DNA of 64,000 nucleotides, from NCBI GenBank assembly GCA_023653785.1, contig JAMKCH010057061.1, forward strand, positions 29,875 to 93,874, in the 5' to 3' direction. Positions 11,919 through 24,790 of the stretch are shown here, piece after piece. A program made the position numbers and the translations under genes. Origin of the DNA: Ophioderma brevispina. Its lineage: Eukaryota; Echinodermata; Ophiuroidea; Amphilepidida; Ophiodermatidae. The notes under the pieces are model-generated. The model had not been told where the DNA came from, did no database searches, and saw nothing but the letters and a program-made list of their open reading frames with translations. Position 1 is the first letter of the stretch, and every line of letters starts with the position of its first letter.

Positions 11919-14041
11919 ATCCGTTAAACTTACTGACTTTCATACAGGACCAGTCGTATTTGCCAACATCAGGATGATTTACCAAATCATAAATGTGATG
12001 AATCAAGCCGATGAGCTCAGTGCATCTGTATTTTTTTTTTTTAAAAATCGATACCCATGGCTCATTAAGCAGTGTGTCTAAATGCGTGAGCTTTGGTGTT
12101 TTTATTCAGAAAATTACTAGTAAATCCAGAAGTAAAAATCATAAATATTACATGCGTGGTGAAATATTCACCTTACTGACTTTGATAACCAAAATCCTTT
12201 CTTTAGTAGTTGAATAAATCCAGCGATATCGGATAATAAATTGGAATGACCAGTATAAAAAAACTATAATGTTATTGGGTAAAATTTCAATCTAAGTGCT
12301 GATAGGATTGTGCGCTTGGACAGCTGCGGTTGTTAAAATGAGTTATGGTCGAACGGAGCCATAGTCCGGGCTCCACCAAGACGAAACGGAATATAAATGT
12401 GAAACTGATGTTACGTGAAGAGTCATCGAGGCCTCCCCTATTCTTCACCATTGTACGTGGACAACGAGTCCGGAGGACCATATCCTCCTTGCCACCCACG
12501 GCCCAGGTGAAGACGAAATGTTGTGGTGTGCCTGAAGGGGGCGACGTAATAATAACAATAGGCAACAGCGCTTTGTGTACTTATTATTACTTATTTCATG
12601 ACGTCATATGCCCAGATTCCGACATTTTCTTAGAAAGAGCACATTCACTAATATGTTCGCAGCGTACAACTGAAGGTGGGAATATACTACTTTAGGATTG
12701 AGAATCGTTTGTTTACATCCACAAGAAAACGATGGGCTATAACTATCGAATGGGCCTGTGCAGCCCAAATGGTATTGTACAGTAGGTTTAACTAGACCTG
12801 AGAACAGATCTAACAAGACGGCCCCCTACTTTTAGGAATGGTGACCCCCTTAATAAAAAACCCCAAGGTTTACACAGGGGGAAATTTTAAATTAATTTGT
12901 ATTTGTATTGTTATTTTGTATACGCATTACCATATTTATTTGTCTGATCATTAGGATTCCAAAAAGGTAAAATGTGTGTCACCAACTACAAGCCTCTTAA
13001 AAGTGTTGGGTAAAGGGTAATTTTCAGTTGACCGGGGTCAAATGTCAAAGTCAAAGTTACTCTGATTTGATTAAAACATGGAGCTCTAAAATGCTTAGTA
13101 CCAATCAGGGGGGAACAAAGGTCTTGCGAAACATTGTATTTCAATGGGCGGGGCTTAACCTTGTTTTTCCCTTACTTTGGTAAGGTAAGCATTTAAAACA
13201 CTCAAACAACAATTTCCTTATTTAAATCTATGAGTTCATTAAATTATTTGCACCCCTTTTTAAACCAAATTGGAGCAAACTTTAAATTGGATCCTATAGT
13301 ACAACCCAAAATTTACCTTGACATGGTTATACTGTTTTACATTAACTCCAAAAATTTGGGTTCTAAATAGTATAAACTATACCCATTTTTGAATCATTAT
13401 GGTTGGGACAAATGACGTGGCACATACTTTTCAACATGACCGGATCATTTAAAAAAAAGGACCCCTGTGTAATCATTGATGTCCCCTACCTGGTTTTAGC
13501 TACCATTCCAGAAATTATGCTATCATGCATTTTTGTATAGAGGCTAGTGTACTGAGGTGAATATTAAAGTATCGTTTTGCTCGCCTTTCAGGATACCCAA
13601 TTTGGCTAAAATTTCCTGATGGCTTTGACTTAAACCGACTACTTTGTCTATCTGCTTTTGTATCATAACAAGAGAGCATTTAACTCATGACTGAGTTTAA
13701 TACGTGCCTTTCCTCGTGTACAGCTTTCAAAACGGTGTCTGCCTGGTTTATTGAACACGTAAAAAATACGGTGGGTATGTCCAGAGAAGCACAGGATTGC
13801 AACACCATCCTCGTGGCTAAATCACAGCCGGAACTCGAGTCAGTACAGTACTTTTGAGCCTGTAGAAAAATATATATATAAGTGATTGTTTAAAGATTCG
13901 CTATTAATACATTTACATTTCATCGTACAAGGTTTAATATAATTCAATGATTATTATGATTATAAAAAAAATAATGGTTATGAAAAAAGTATCAAAACGC
14001 AAACCAAAAATAATAAGACCCTAAAAAAACGGAATTAGGAA
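11919..14041. other. No recognised gene
   Basis: Overlapping frames on both strands at 12287-12695 (92 and 116 codons) lie in locally GC-richer sequence but match no family I know. No clear repeats. A short AT dinucleotide run occurs near 13871. Confidence 0.4.
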
Positions 14042-14062
14042 ACTGTCAATGTCATTGACAGT
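14042..14062. repeat. Perfect 10-bp-arm hairpin
   Basis: ACTGTCAATG and CATTGACAGT are perfect inverted arms separated by one base. There is no following T-run or gene, so no role is assigned. Confidence 0.8.
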
Positions 14063-16587
14063 AAATAATAATTCTATGTACTGTTAAGTAACATATTAAT
14101 TAAACCTCGTCCGAAACAGGCGACGTTACCACCCCCAACGAATGATTCCCTGTGCACAAAAACGATAAACGAATATACTAAAGGCTTTTAAATAATTGTA
14201 AGATCATCTGTTGCGGTCATTTTAGCGAAAAAATAGAGGTACGAGGGAGGTAGGTTTGTCCCGTCAAAGTTGAAGTGTGTGGTGTGTTGGTGTGGGGGGG
14301 GGGGCTGCCACCTTCATGACTTGACTGTTGTAAATGCAAAAAAAAAAAAAATCTTACTTATGTTGCTACGTTGATGCTACGAAGAAATTCGAAATTTCGT
14401 ATTTTTTCCTTATTTTAGAGAATAACATGTGTGTGATTAATTGCCACAATAAATACCAATTTGTTTGCAGATGGCGGAAAACAGTGGGAAGAAACCCCTT
14501 GATTTTTGAGATTTGCTTACAAATAACGTTAGGGAAATAAACTCTCAGCCATGACGTCAATGTGAACGTCCTATTGTTACAACTAGATATGTGTTGTTAC
14601 TTAGTTGAAGAAAGGACACATGTAGCTAACACACTGTACCAAAAATGACGTTTTTTCCTAATTATTTAAAAAAATCAAGACGGTGGTAGGAAAATCCGAA
14701 CGGAACCTCAAAAATCAAATTCCGAGGCGGAAGTAGTAGAAAATCTTTATTATGCCGGAAACGAAATCAATTTAAATCAACAAACTTAATTAAAACATGA
14801 TTACTATGAGCATACCATTTCGCTAATGGTTTTGTGGTACTCAAACCCCCAAATTGAATTCAATGATTGGTTATCTTTTTTATTCACATGTGCATAAAAG
14901 TCCGGGTATCACTTTTGGTTTGTATCGCATGATGTAAATTATAAAAACATTCTAGACTGCTTGCTACTCAGAATTCGCGGGATCATGTTGTTGTGTGTGT
15001 CTTCACAACTTCTAAACAGATAATCACACGGCAGTTGCCTAACAACTATAGATGAGACAACTATAGTTAGCACCTGGTCTACTGACTGTTAGAGGGCGAA
15101 GAATATCCCATACAGTTACAAAATTCAATAGCCTTATCACGCTGATTGGGCCGAGAACGAATTTAAAGCACAAGCCCTGTGATCCTCAAGCATACTGCCG
15201 GACAGTGCTGTATTCGTTTCCCTGACGTGACGTCACAATGTAAACTCATATATAGACTAGTATTGTTTTGTAAGAAATCAGTTTTGGGCGGTGATGGGGG
15301 GTGGAATGATTGTATTTGTGATTATGGTTGGGTTTTTTAAATTTCTGTTAAAACTTTAGAAGAAACATTTTTGGTCAAATTTCCTCTTAAAAAAACATAA
15401 ATTATCGAGGGAAATTTTGATCCAAATATGTTCTTTGAAAGGTGCAAAATTTCACGCTTTTAGTAGAGTAGCTCTGTAACATAGAAAGAGATATTTACTC
15501 TTTTGCATTTAGAGAGTAGGAATCTTTGCCTAGTGAACCCGTTGAATAAGTTTGCATCGACGACCGAAGAATGATTAAAGATTGGCGGCTAGTTGTTAAT
15601 AAAGTTGCTTTTGAAAAGAAATCACAATATAGGCCCATGTGCATCAAGTCGGTGTAACTGACGGTAAGATATCTCGCGATTATGCGTGCACCAAATCGGG
15701 CTAACTTTGCCGAACTTTGACTATACGATTACTGATACCCGACGACCTCCCCCGGATCCTAAAAATCCTATTTTAGTCGGCCAAGCAATTTTATTTTAAG
15801 GGCATCTAAACCCTCTTGTCAACCATATATTTAATAGCATCTTTCCTTAAATCCACGATTGTCGGCCGTATGGAACGTCCTTAAAAATGTTTGTTAAAAT
15901 CCTATTTAACATCTTGAATTTAAGTATAAACATGAACCTTGACAATTAGAAACGCATGCCTGGTATATTTTGTGTACCTACTTAAAATGAAAAAACAAAT
16001 CATGGCAACATGCCTTCCTTGTAAGTCCTTTAAACCTACCAAATTACCATGTATTTGTAAAAAACAAAAAAACACGCGTTTTTAACCTAATTTTAAAAAA
16101 AAAAAAAAAAAAGTAAATATTAATATAAATATCTAGTGATCAAACATGCTCATAACCAATTTATACTTTTAGAATAATTTCCTGGATGACACATACTACA
16201 TATAGAAAGACATCTGTCAGGGTAGGTTTTAAAACTCTCTTAAACGGGAGACGTCTTGGTCACCATCTGTTATTTCCTCCATTGTTATCAAAGACGGAAG
16301 CCAGACACGAGTGTTTAATGGGTCTAAGGACCTGATCTTACAACTTATTAATATAAATTTCCGTAAAAATGTGGGGATATTAACCCAATAAATTACAATA
16401 TCACATGGTAATTAATCCTCTTATCTTTTTTATCTTAAGTGTTGCCCCCGTTTGCCTGCCATCTTGATTTGAAGACGTATCAAGATGGAATGCAATAAGA
16501 TGTTTGAAATGGTCAAAGAAATATATCCCTCCTTTGATTTTAAACATTCAACACAATATTTGCACCATCGATTTTTTTTTTGAAAAA
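14063..16587. other. No recognised gene
   Basis: Poly-G at about 14297-14305 and poly-A at about 14338 and 16093. Frames of 62-68 codons near 14334-14560 on opposite strands are likely chance. No copy of this stretch was noticed elsewhere in the window. Confidence 0.4.
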
Positions 16588-17318
16588 GGCCGCGTATTCT
16601 CACAGATGTTGTTAAAACGCAATCACGTGGTTAAATTCGCAATTTAAACTGACCGCTAAAATAAAACGCATTCTCAAAGCATGGTTCACTTTAAAAACGC
16701 GGTTTAAATTTTAGCCGAACATCGTTAAATATGCCTAAAAACGTTGTTAAACTTATACTTGGTCCGGGGTAAGTTTAAGGGGCGTGTTTAAACTTCACGT
16801 TTTTCATCAAATGGCCTGATATTTTCTATGTGATACTCGTGGTTGGACTAGTTACCCCCCTCCTTTATGTCTCTTATCTTTCTTTTCCGAGTCCTCGGTT
16901 CATTTCTTCCTCGCTCCGTTTTTTTTTTATCTGTTTATGTATTTGTTTATCATTATCGTATTGAAAATGATAGCAGTGCGGCACAACGACATAAACAGTT
17001 TTAAATAGGCGCGGGCGGGCTTTTGTCTCCATCATTCAACAATTCTAAAGTTCCTTGCGTAACAAGACATTCTTGAAATTTACCGTGGACTTCTTGCATT
17101 TCTACTACGGAAGGCATTGTCTGGCAATATAATATTGTTCACTGCACACGTAATGATATAGGCGAAGATACGTCACAGTTCGGTGGATGAAATTTACGGA
17201 GCGATTGAAATGCAGTTGTTCGCTAAACGACTTGTTAAATATTTAACCTGCGGTTTTTTTAACAGGTGCGTTTAGCTAACCAGTTTAGGAGCCACCCACC
17301 GTTTTATTTAAAACATCG
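16588..17318 (+). repeat. Long terminal inverted repeat, left arm
   Basis: Reverse complement of 20438-21165 over essentially its whole length. Shared landmarks in order include TATTCTCA, GTGATACTCGTGG (left arm) against ATGATACTCGTGG (right arm), ACAGTTTAAATAGG-like, TCCATCATTCAACAA, GGCATTGTCTGGCA and TTTAACAG. Both arms contain several short palindromic words built on GTTTAAAC or GTTAAA, which could be subterminal transposase-binding sites; that role is inference. Confidence 0.9.
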
Positions 17319-17581
17319 TTTTGAGATACGCCCAGGTGTCTATTAGTCTATAGGTCGATCCACCCTCATATGCCCGTCCCTCTTTCTGCGACAATTGTAT
17401 AGAATAGGGTGAATGACTTCAGGTGTATCATTATATAATGATAGCGATCACAATATGATTTGACTCCGCGTCCAGGTAAAAATTGGACTGAGCACAAAAA
17501 AGTAATTTTTGTCGTACATTTGCAAACTTTTTCATGAATAAAACCATAATGCATAGGCCGATAGTATATCTAATTTTATAG

Positions 17582-19735
17582 TTAAAATTCACTTACATTA
17601 ATCGTCATCATCGCTGATTCCGATTCACTGTCACTGTCCCCCGTCAGCTTGATTAGGTTTGATTTATGTCAATATCAAACAATATTTCTCCTTGCTCCAT
17701 AGGAGTCTTCTACCCAATACCTGTATGTTTTAATTGCATTTTCCAATCTATGTTTGGTGACTTTTTTTAGGGCTTCCTCGATAGTTTTGAACAGATTTTA
17801 GTTTAAAGTCCTTGTTATTTTTGGCAACTAAGCCTTTTATTTTGTGACCAAATGAGTGCTGATTGGGGTTAGATCCTGGTGATAAGGAGGAAGACGAACG
17901 ATTTCATGGCCTATGCTTTTGGCCGAATCATCTATTTCTTTAACCTTTTGTCAAGTGGCTTATGTATTTGAATCCGATTGTTAAGATCCTTTTTCTCTTC
18001 TTCGCATTTGTCGAAAATTTGACATTTTAGGGAAAGCCAACTCTACATATCTGCCGTCGTATGTTCATATTGGTATTTGTCTCTTTAGACGCTATGAGAA
18101 CTGCGTTATCCACATTAGGGTTGATTTTCTGGGATGTTCGGGAAAACATTGTTCTCCAGCCATTCTTTAAAGATTCTTCAACTAATCGCCGCCACACTCC
18201 GGTATGGGACGATGATAAGCTCTGGCCTTTTTCAAGAGGTGTGGCACTACCGCCCTTCCCCTCTTTGTCAATCCAACATTTTGACGGAGTGTGAGTGGCA
18301 TTTATCATGTTATGACGTCTCGTATACGTCAAAGTCAAAAATAACCTTCACCAACAAACAAGTAGCCTTGTGCACAAGTGATCTAAATTTTATATAATAA
18401 AAACCGTGTTTTAAATGATCTTTAAATTGGTTGGTTCAAGAATTTGGGTATGTCCAAAACGTTTGCAGTTCAACATGATATGTCCTCACAGCGAAGACTC
18501 CAAAATGACAGCGCATAAGTTCACATAAAACTCATAGGTACTATATTCCATGGGAATCTTCCAGTCCAGAAGGTATTTTTGTCCCTCAGCATTCAAGACG
18601 ACGGGGGTTTCCCGTCGACGACACTAATATTCTGCAATACACCAGTCGCATGGTATTCTACCACCATCAGTCTGTCGCTGTCGCTATGTCCTCATTTAGG
18701 AGGCGCACAAACGGAATCGCTTTTTTTGATTCCAAAACTGAAGCTCTTCTGGCTTAAAAGACTACAGCACACAGATCACAATTAAGCTCGGCGGCATTCA
18801 ATATATAATATATCCTGGCACTAGATCTCAATCTACCATTATTGTAGATTAAAACTAGCTATAAATAATTATACTGTATAGCATCCTGGTTACTACTGCT
18901 TGCGAAACAGAAATTTTGCAACTCATCTTTATACCATCCAATTTCACAAATTCCCAAGTCTTAAACTAGATATTACCACATTTCACAGAAATTACATCCC
19001 CTGAATGCATCATTTTCACATTTATAACTCCCGTGGGAATTACCTACCCCTCAACATGTTTTGATCCCTAAACAAGTGTGACTCAGTTTCCTAAGTTTAC
19101 CTCTGGGGAATCCCACTTCCCTATTGTGCAATCTATCTACACGTGACATTGTACAACAACACTAGGGAATCCTCTGCTCTCTTTTCTAACCATAACCAGA
19201 AGTACTTTTCCCATGAGAATCTTTTCTCAAAATAAAATTGAGAAAATATTTTTTAATCAAAATTTTTGAGGGTAATATAACACCATGTTTCGTCTATATA
19301 AATAATTTTGGAGGAGCATTTCTCCGATTTTTCTTTCTCCATTTCCCCTGAAATATTGGTGTCTGAGAAACAATATTTGTGGCTTTTCATCAAGAAATTT
19401 CCTTCCATTTTGATTCTTAAACTTAAAACCCATAGTCTTGAGACTTCCACAATGCCGTCCGTCCACCAGTGAAATTGATGTCTTTACACACCATGCTAAT
19501 ATTACCATGGTTGGAACTCACCACCCCGTGATAAAACAGATGAATTTTCCTATTCGCCTGTCGATCAAAGTCGTCGATGTGACTTTAGTGGCGCACATTT
19601 TGGTGCCTTGCTTTCTTCGGCTTCAACAACTGGTTTTTGTCGTGCGACCTTCAGTAGCCATGTCCAGGTCGTTCATTTACGGTTTTCAAAGCATGGATGG
19701 CTGAACCCTCAGATTTTTCTCTTTCAAAGAATGTT
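17582..19735 (-). pseudogene. IS630/Tc1-like DDE_3 transposase, frameshifted and interrupted
   Basis: Reading down the minus strand, several blocks match the DDE_3 transposase family common in marine invertebrate genomes. FEREKSEG and an arginine/lysine-rich linker lie near 19730-19640, and DDFDRQANRKIHLFYH near 19590. LKTMGFKFKNQNGRKFL follows near 19430, then IIYIDETWCY with the first catalytic Asp (about 19283-19303). HTPSKCWIDKEGKGG lies near 18293. GHEIVRLPPYHQDLTP lies near 17900, where the third acidic residue (PIE in the family) reads PIS next to a one-base shift. KIKGLVAKNNKDFKL follows near 17820. The acidic tail LTGDSDSESESAMM ends at a stop at 17582. Several frame changes are needed, and about 0.95 kb is inserted between DETW and HTPSKCW. 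It cannot encode an active enzyme as it stands. Confidence 0.85.
18310..19275. other. Insertion splitting the transposase pseudogene
   Basis: In the family the DETW block is followed within about ten residues by HTPSKCW. Here the two are about 1 kb apart. The intervening DNA carries no transposase motifs and contains several GATTCCC-type words. A short minus-strand frame near 18540-18600 reads VVLNAEGQKYLLDW but I do not recognise it. It could be another mobile element or, less likely, an intron. Boundaries are approximate and I found no terminal repeats. Confidence 0.5.
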
Positions 19736-20437
19736 TAACAAGTTGTAAACGAGAACATCACGGACTCATCGCTATTTGTTTTTGGGTGCCATGGCTACTT
19801 GTAAAAGTGAATCTGGTGTTCACAGGGCTTTAACTTACTATGTTTGAAATAATCACATTCTTTACGTTCTTCATTCTTCTTCAATTCATTGATATTCAAT
19901 AGGATTCCTGTGGCGCAAGTGTCAATTTTAACTTTTGTTGTACGTATAGTACGTGTACATTAATTAAATCGCATACAGATTCTTGTACATACTCTGCACA
20001 TGTCTAACCTAATTTATTTGTGTACATTTGGACATTCAAATGCACCTCAGACGCAATGGAAAAATATTGGAGGGCCCTGCCTTACTTTAAATCCCACACT
20101 GGCCTTGCAGTGATCACATTGCTAACTCCTCCTTTAATCCTCTAGACGATTTCCAAAAATCAAATGATTTGTTGTGAAGATTTGTTATTGCCCTTCATAC
20201 ATCAGAGCTTATACCCTCCACTCAAATGGTAGGGGGGAATCATATGAGGTTGGACCGACTATAATAATATTGGATCCAATAAAAAAATTAGAAAAAACAG
20301 AATGGCCCACGGGAATCAGTTTCCTTATACTATGGTCCTAAACTAATTATTTTTTACTTGGCAGTTCTCTTTCTGTGGAGCAAGAGTAAACTTTAAGGAC
20401 TACGTTACCTGCCTACATAATGTCAGGGTAAAAATAT

Positions 20438-21165
20438 AGGATGTTTAAAATAACGGTGGTTAGGCCTAAAATTGGTGGTTACTAACCACTGTTAAAAAAA
20501 CGCAGGTTAATATTTTAACAGTCTTTTAGCTACCACTGTATTTCAAATGCCGTAAATATCATCCCCTGAACTGTACTTATCGGCGCCTAGATCATTACGT
20601 GTACGGGAACTCGTTAGATGCCAGACAATGCCGTTCCGTAGTTGTAAATCAACGCATGAGCCCACGGGTAAAATTTCAAAATGTTTTTGTGTGTGTTTCG
20701 TTTTGGTTTTTTTTATTATATTTGTTGAATGATGGAGCCAAAGCCCGGGCCTATTTAAACTGTTTTATGTCGATTTGCCCGCACTTGCTATCATTCAATA
20801 CTAAAAACAGGTAAACACGAGCATGAAAAATAGAACAAAGGAAAGGACAGAAGAAAAGAACTGAGCCTCGGAAAGAAAGATACGATAAATAAAGGAGTAA
20901 CTGGTCTAACCACGAGTATCATATAGAAGAGGCTAAAATATCAGCTTTGAGGAAAACTGAAGTTAAACACGGTCCTTAAACTACTCCTGGATCAAGCATA
21001 GTTTAAACAAACGTTTTATAGGCATGTTTAATAGATGTTCGCTAAAATTTAAAAAAACATCGTTTAAAGTTGAACCATGCCTTGATAATTGCGTTTCTTT
21101 TAGCGGGCCTTTAAATTGCGATTTAACCAGTGATCAGCGTTAAAGATCGTTTGAGAATACAGGCC
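20438..21165 (-). repeat. Long terminal inverted repeat, right arm
   Basis: Partner of 16588-17318. Differences between the arms are a mix of substitutions and frequent one- or two-base indels. The 71-codon plus frame inside it (20599-20814) is a product of the repeat, not a gene. Confidence 0.9.
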
Positions 21166-21689
21166 ATGTTTTAGTTGATTATTAAGTGGATTGAAGTTCA
21201 GAAATTATCACAATCAAATCCAATTTGCTTCTCCTCCTATCATTGCCATTAACATAAGAATTCTTTACAAAATCAAAATCTATGTGGGAATGGTATATTA
21301 CTCGGTATAGCTTTAACAACAAACACCTATCTTAAACATACAAACATACCAAGAAATAAAAGAATTAAAGACACTCAGTGATTCACTCAAAAGAGTCAAA
21401 ACATTTGAAATTTGCAGGAATAACTTAAAATTGAAGGATAAGTCTGTAATTCTCATAAGTTACTTCTTCCAACTGAAGAATTGCCAGAAAAGGAAGAAAA
21501 TCGTTCTCTTCAAAGATATTACTCTCCATTCAATGACGTGTTGTTGTACCCGTACTTGTTACAGAACATGGACAAATCTGGTTTTCTTTAATGATTTTTT
21601 TTTTTCGATTTTAAGATTGAGCAAATCACTGATAGTGTCTAAAAAAGCAAATGTAGACCTCGAAATATTGTTTAATAGTACTAAGTCGA

Positions 21690-21815
21690 AAAAAAAATAA
21701 AATAATAATAATAATAAAAGACTGACACTGGACTCGAACCCAAAAGAACACGCTTGAAAAATACCCATTTATGAATGGGATTCCGTAAAATTGAAAACAC
21801 CAGGCCACGTGAAAT
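21690..21815 (-). repeat. tRNA-derived SINE
   Basis: On the minus strand an A-box-like TGGCCTGGTG (about 21798-21808) is followed by a B-box GGTTCGAGTCC (21730-21740). Downstream is a tail of ATT repeats running into a T-rich stretch (21690-21718). This order, internal Pol III promoter, short body, simple-repeat tail with a T-run, is that of a SINE. The A-to-B spacing of about 60 bases is longer than in most tRNAs. No second full copy is in the window. Confidence 0.5.
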
Positions 21816-22852
21816 ACATATATCAATCTTTCCATCGTGTTCGTATGCGGTGTTTCCTTTTGCATGACGAAACTTCTTCAAGACATTTATAATCGTAAAT
21901 TTTACGAAATTTCAATTTTTCCCGGATCCATTCATCCCAGCTAGATATGACAGACACCATTGGGATGATGATGCTAAATTACAAGCGAGGGAATTTTTCC
22001 TTTACTTACTTAGCAGGAGTTTACTACTCGAAGTCTTTTCCTAGGCCCGTTCCGAAACTCGATTGTAAATCTACAGTGCAACTTATCATGCATGAGTGGA
22101 CAAATTTTTCCAAAGCATTGTGTAACTGGTATAAAAGGACTGTTGGTAGGACCTACACATGAGTTTTTACTGTCTGTTCAATTAACTTAGATTGTCTGGT
22201 TTTTTATTATGATTTCAAAAAATACGCACGTTCGAAATAAATCAAGAAAAGAAAGTTGTTTGGTATCCTTGGACCTAAGATGTTTTTACATGACAAAAGG
22301 AATGTGCACATTTTAAACCTCAAATCTATTGCAATCTGGGTATTTTACCCTCGTTTTTTGAAATGAGCGAGTAAAGGTTTGGTACCATTAGTATTACTTT
22401 TTGTGGAGGTTCATTGACTCCTCTTTGTAGTAAAGGTGGCGTTGGAGGATATTATTCTCGCGATCATATTGTCCGCCACTGGTATGAAATGAACCAACTT
22501 TGTTCACAGGATCAATCCAACCGTTGTGCAATACAAACGCGATGGTATGCAAGTGTCACACTAGCCGGGGCGTGGAAACCAAATAACCAACTTAAACAAT
22601 TCTGTTGTCCCCATCGAGAGGGCCTAAGGAAAACCAAGTGCAAATTCATAATAAATTATTACAATCACATAACTGTCCTGTTCCCGCACATAAAACTGGC
22701 CCATTTTCTTAAAAATAAATAAAATGTCACCTAATTTTTTTCCTCCCCAATATCAGAGACCAATGGATATGTATAGACTTCAGCAAACCCAATGAGCTAA
22801 AGATATTACAATGGGCCCGGGGCCATTGTTATAGCCAGGTGTTACTACTTAC
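21816..22852. other. No recognised gene
   Basis: Plus frames at 21947-22162 and 22414-22722 (71 and 102 codons) match nothing I recognise. No repeats seen. Confidence 0.4.
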
Positions 22853-24790
22853 CTCCCCCTTCAAGTTAGATTCGGTCTCCAAAATATCATAGTTTAAAAA
22901 ACGGCGTTTCAAAACATCCACGTTTTCAAAAACTAAAATCCAGTAACTCATCTTAGGAAAAATGCATCTCCAATTTTTTTGGACTGAAATACTCAGATTT
23001 CGGCTGTAACGACTCAATTCTCTATGTTTTCGTCTCCAAATGTAAACAAACCACTGCGCATCGGGGATTTACCTTTCTGCGCACAGGTCATATCTTGTCA
23101 ATGAGCGTGGCCCAGCTTCTGTTCGGCGATGATCATGGAAATGAAAGAATACTCCCTGCCGAGAAGCGCCCTGTGTTGGTCTATGCTTTTACAAATGAGT
23201 TGCAAAGTGATATAATGGGATAAGCGGCGTTGAGAATGACAATTATGGAAGAGGCTTTCTCCTTCTCTCACTCCCTCCATGCTTGAATGGACGGCATTAC
23301 AAGACAGCTGTATGATTCTTTGTTCCATAACAATTGAAAAACAGAAAGGACCTCTATTAAAAGCCAAATTCCGGTGGTTTTTATTTCAACGACGCATTTA
23401 TTTGCCCATGCATTAAGGCACGTGCCAAACACCTGAAATCAAAGCAAGGTCCACGAATCAATAGTTCGTATAAACATTATTTTGACGCGCCCCTAATTCG
23501 AGAATGGGTCTATCATCAAAGTTTCAGAGTCAAAAGTCAATATTCACCTGGACCCAGTTTGTTGCGCTGACAACGAAAAATCAGTGTAAATTGAATTAAA
23601 TCCAAAGAAGAAATGGTTTCAAGTGGAACTCAATGATCTGGCGGGTCCATGATGAATAACAACTTGTCTTTCGTGATATTTTGCGAAGCGTCTATTTTTG
23701 GAAATAATAATAAAAACGGACATATAAGGTAAGTGAACAGACCAGTTACAGCAACGTTTTGTAATCATGTTAGGGCATGGTATGTTGAAATAGGTCGTCC
23801 TGACTGTTACCCACTGGGCAATTGTATCTGTTAGAGTTAATACTATGGGCATCACGATTCGCAGGAAGGATCGCAGGCAACAAAGAAGTGAGGAACTGGT
23901 CTATACACGTATGGTTGGCCAACTCCGCTAGAACTTGGGTTCATTAGACTTATCTGAGGTCCAATTGTTTGTTTGTTTTTTTTACGTCATTTTTTTTTCC
24001 AATGTGTGTGTGGTGTGTTTTTCAGTAGGCCTATCGCAAAGAGAAATGATAAAAAAATAGCTGAGGTACAGGGCGCGATAACTACTAACCGTAAGGAATT
24101 TCACTTTATTGGAAATCCCACTGCCAAATTCGAGCAGATCGTGTCATACCTCCCCCTGACTTTATCATGCGGTAAGTGAGGGCAGCGATAACTACTCCCC
24201 GTTAATTTCATACGGGCGCTACTGGGCATTGGAATACTTACTTTAACTTAGGGGTCGAGATTGTTAACGTTGGATTCTATGGCGAGTTCCGTCCAAAACG
24301 TGGCGGACCCTAATATAAGTATGATTGTACGTTGAACCAAATTGACAATGGCTAACAAGATTGCGGCTGTATCTGGGCGGTATCTCTGTGATCGTATTCA
24401 TGAGCCTTGTGTCCCATGGTGGGCTATGCACACACACGTAAGTACCAAGCATTTTGAATAGTTGTTGAAAAAGAAATACCAAAATTTATTGCGAAGCAAA
24501 TTAATTTAGCGGTATTCCAATTCTTCTAGTACATATTTCATTTTATTTGTGCGAGATTGAACGGTTATGACTTGTATAAGCGGGAGCAATCGTGAATAAT
24601 ACCGCAAGTGTGAACGGCAGGAATAAGGCATGGAATCATTTAATAGTGATGACGCCGTGCTTGTTTTGATGATATAATGTTTGGGGCTGAATCGCTTCTC
24701 GCTGGTTGGTGTAGGGTGGGAATGAAAAACTTACTTGACAAAAACCTGAATGTTACGGCAGCGGTAAATTTCCGCCGGATCAATTTGGAA
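22853..24790 (+). repeat. Large tandem repeat B, copy 1
   Basis: Aligns in the same orientation with 25350-27730 along its full length. Landmarks include TTTTTTTGGACTGAAATACTC, CACTGCGCATCGGGG, GGTCGTCCTGACTGTTAC, CGGACCCTAATATAAGTATG (approximately) and GGGCTGAATCGCTTCTCGCTG. The divergence is dominated by single-base insertions and deletions. No coding content was recognised. Confidence 0.9.

Larger units (their letters stand above)
16588..21165 (-). mobile_element. DNA transposon with about 730-bp terminal inverted repeats and DDE transposase relic
   Basis: Two long inverted repeats (16588-17318 and 20438-21165) face each other. Between them, on the minus strand, lies a decayed IS630/Tc1-like DDE_3 transposase (17582-19735). 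The outer ends match: GGCCGCGTATTCTCA on the left, and GGCCTGTATTCTCAAAC when the right end is read inward. The transposase stop is 264 bases from the left repeat, and about 700 bases separate its N-terminal end from the right repeat. The arrangement is that of one autonomous element with unusually long terminal repeats. The alternative is a transposase relic captured between arms of a separate foldback. I found no convincing target-site duplication. Confidence 0.7.

Noticed and set aside
11704..12006. 100-codon Ser/Leu/Pro-rich frame on the minus strand
   Set aside because: It is a translation of the GA microsatellite.
12287..12695. Overlapping frames on opposite strands (92 and 116 codons)
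   Set aside because: Locally GC-richer DNA opens both strands; neither frame resembles a known protein.
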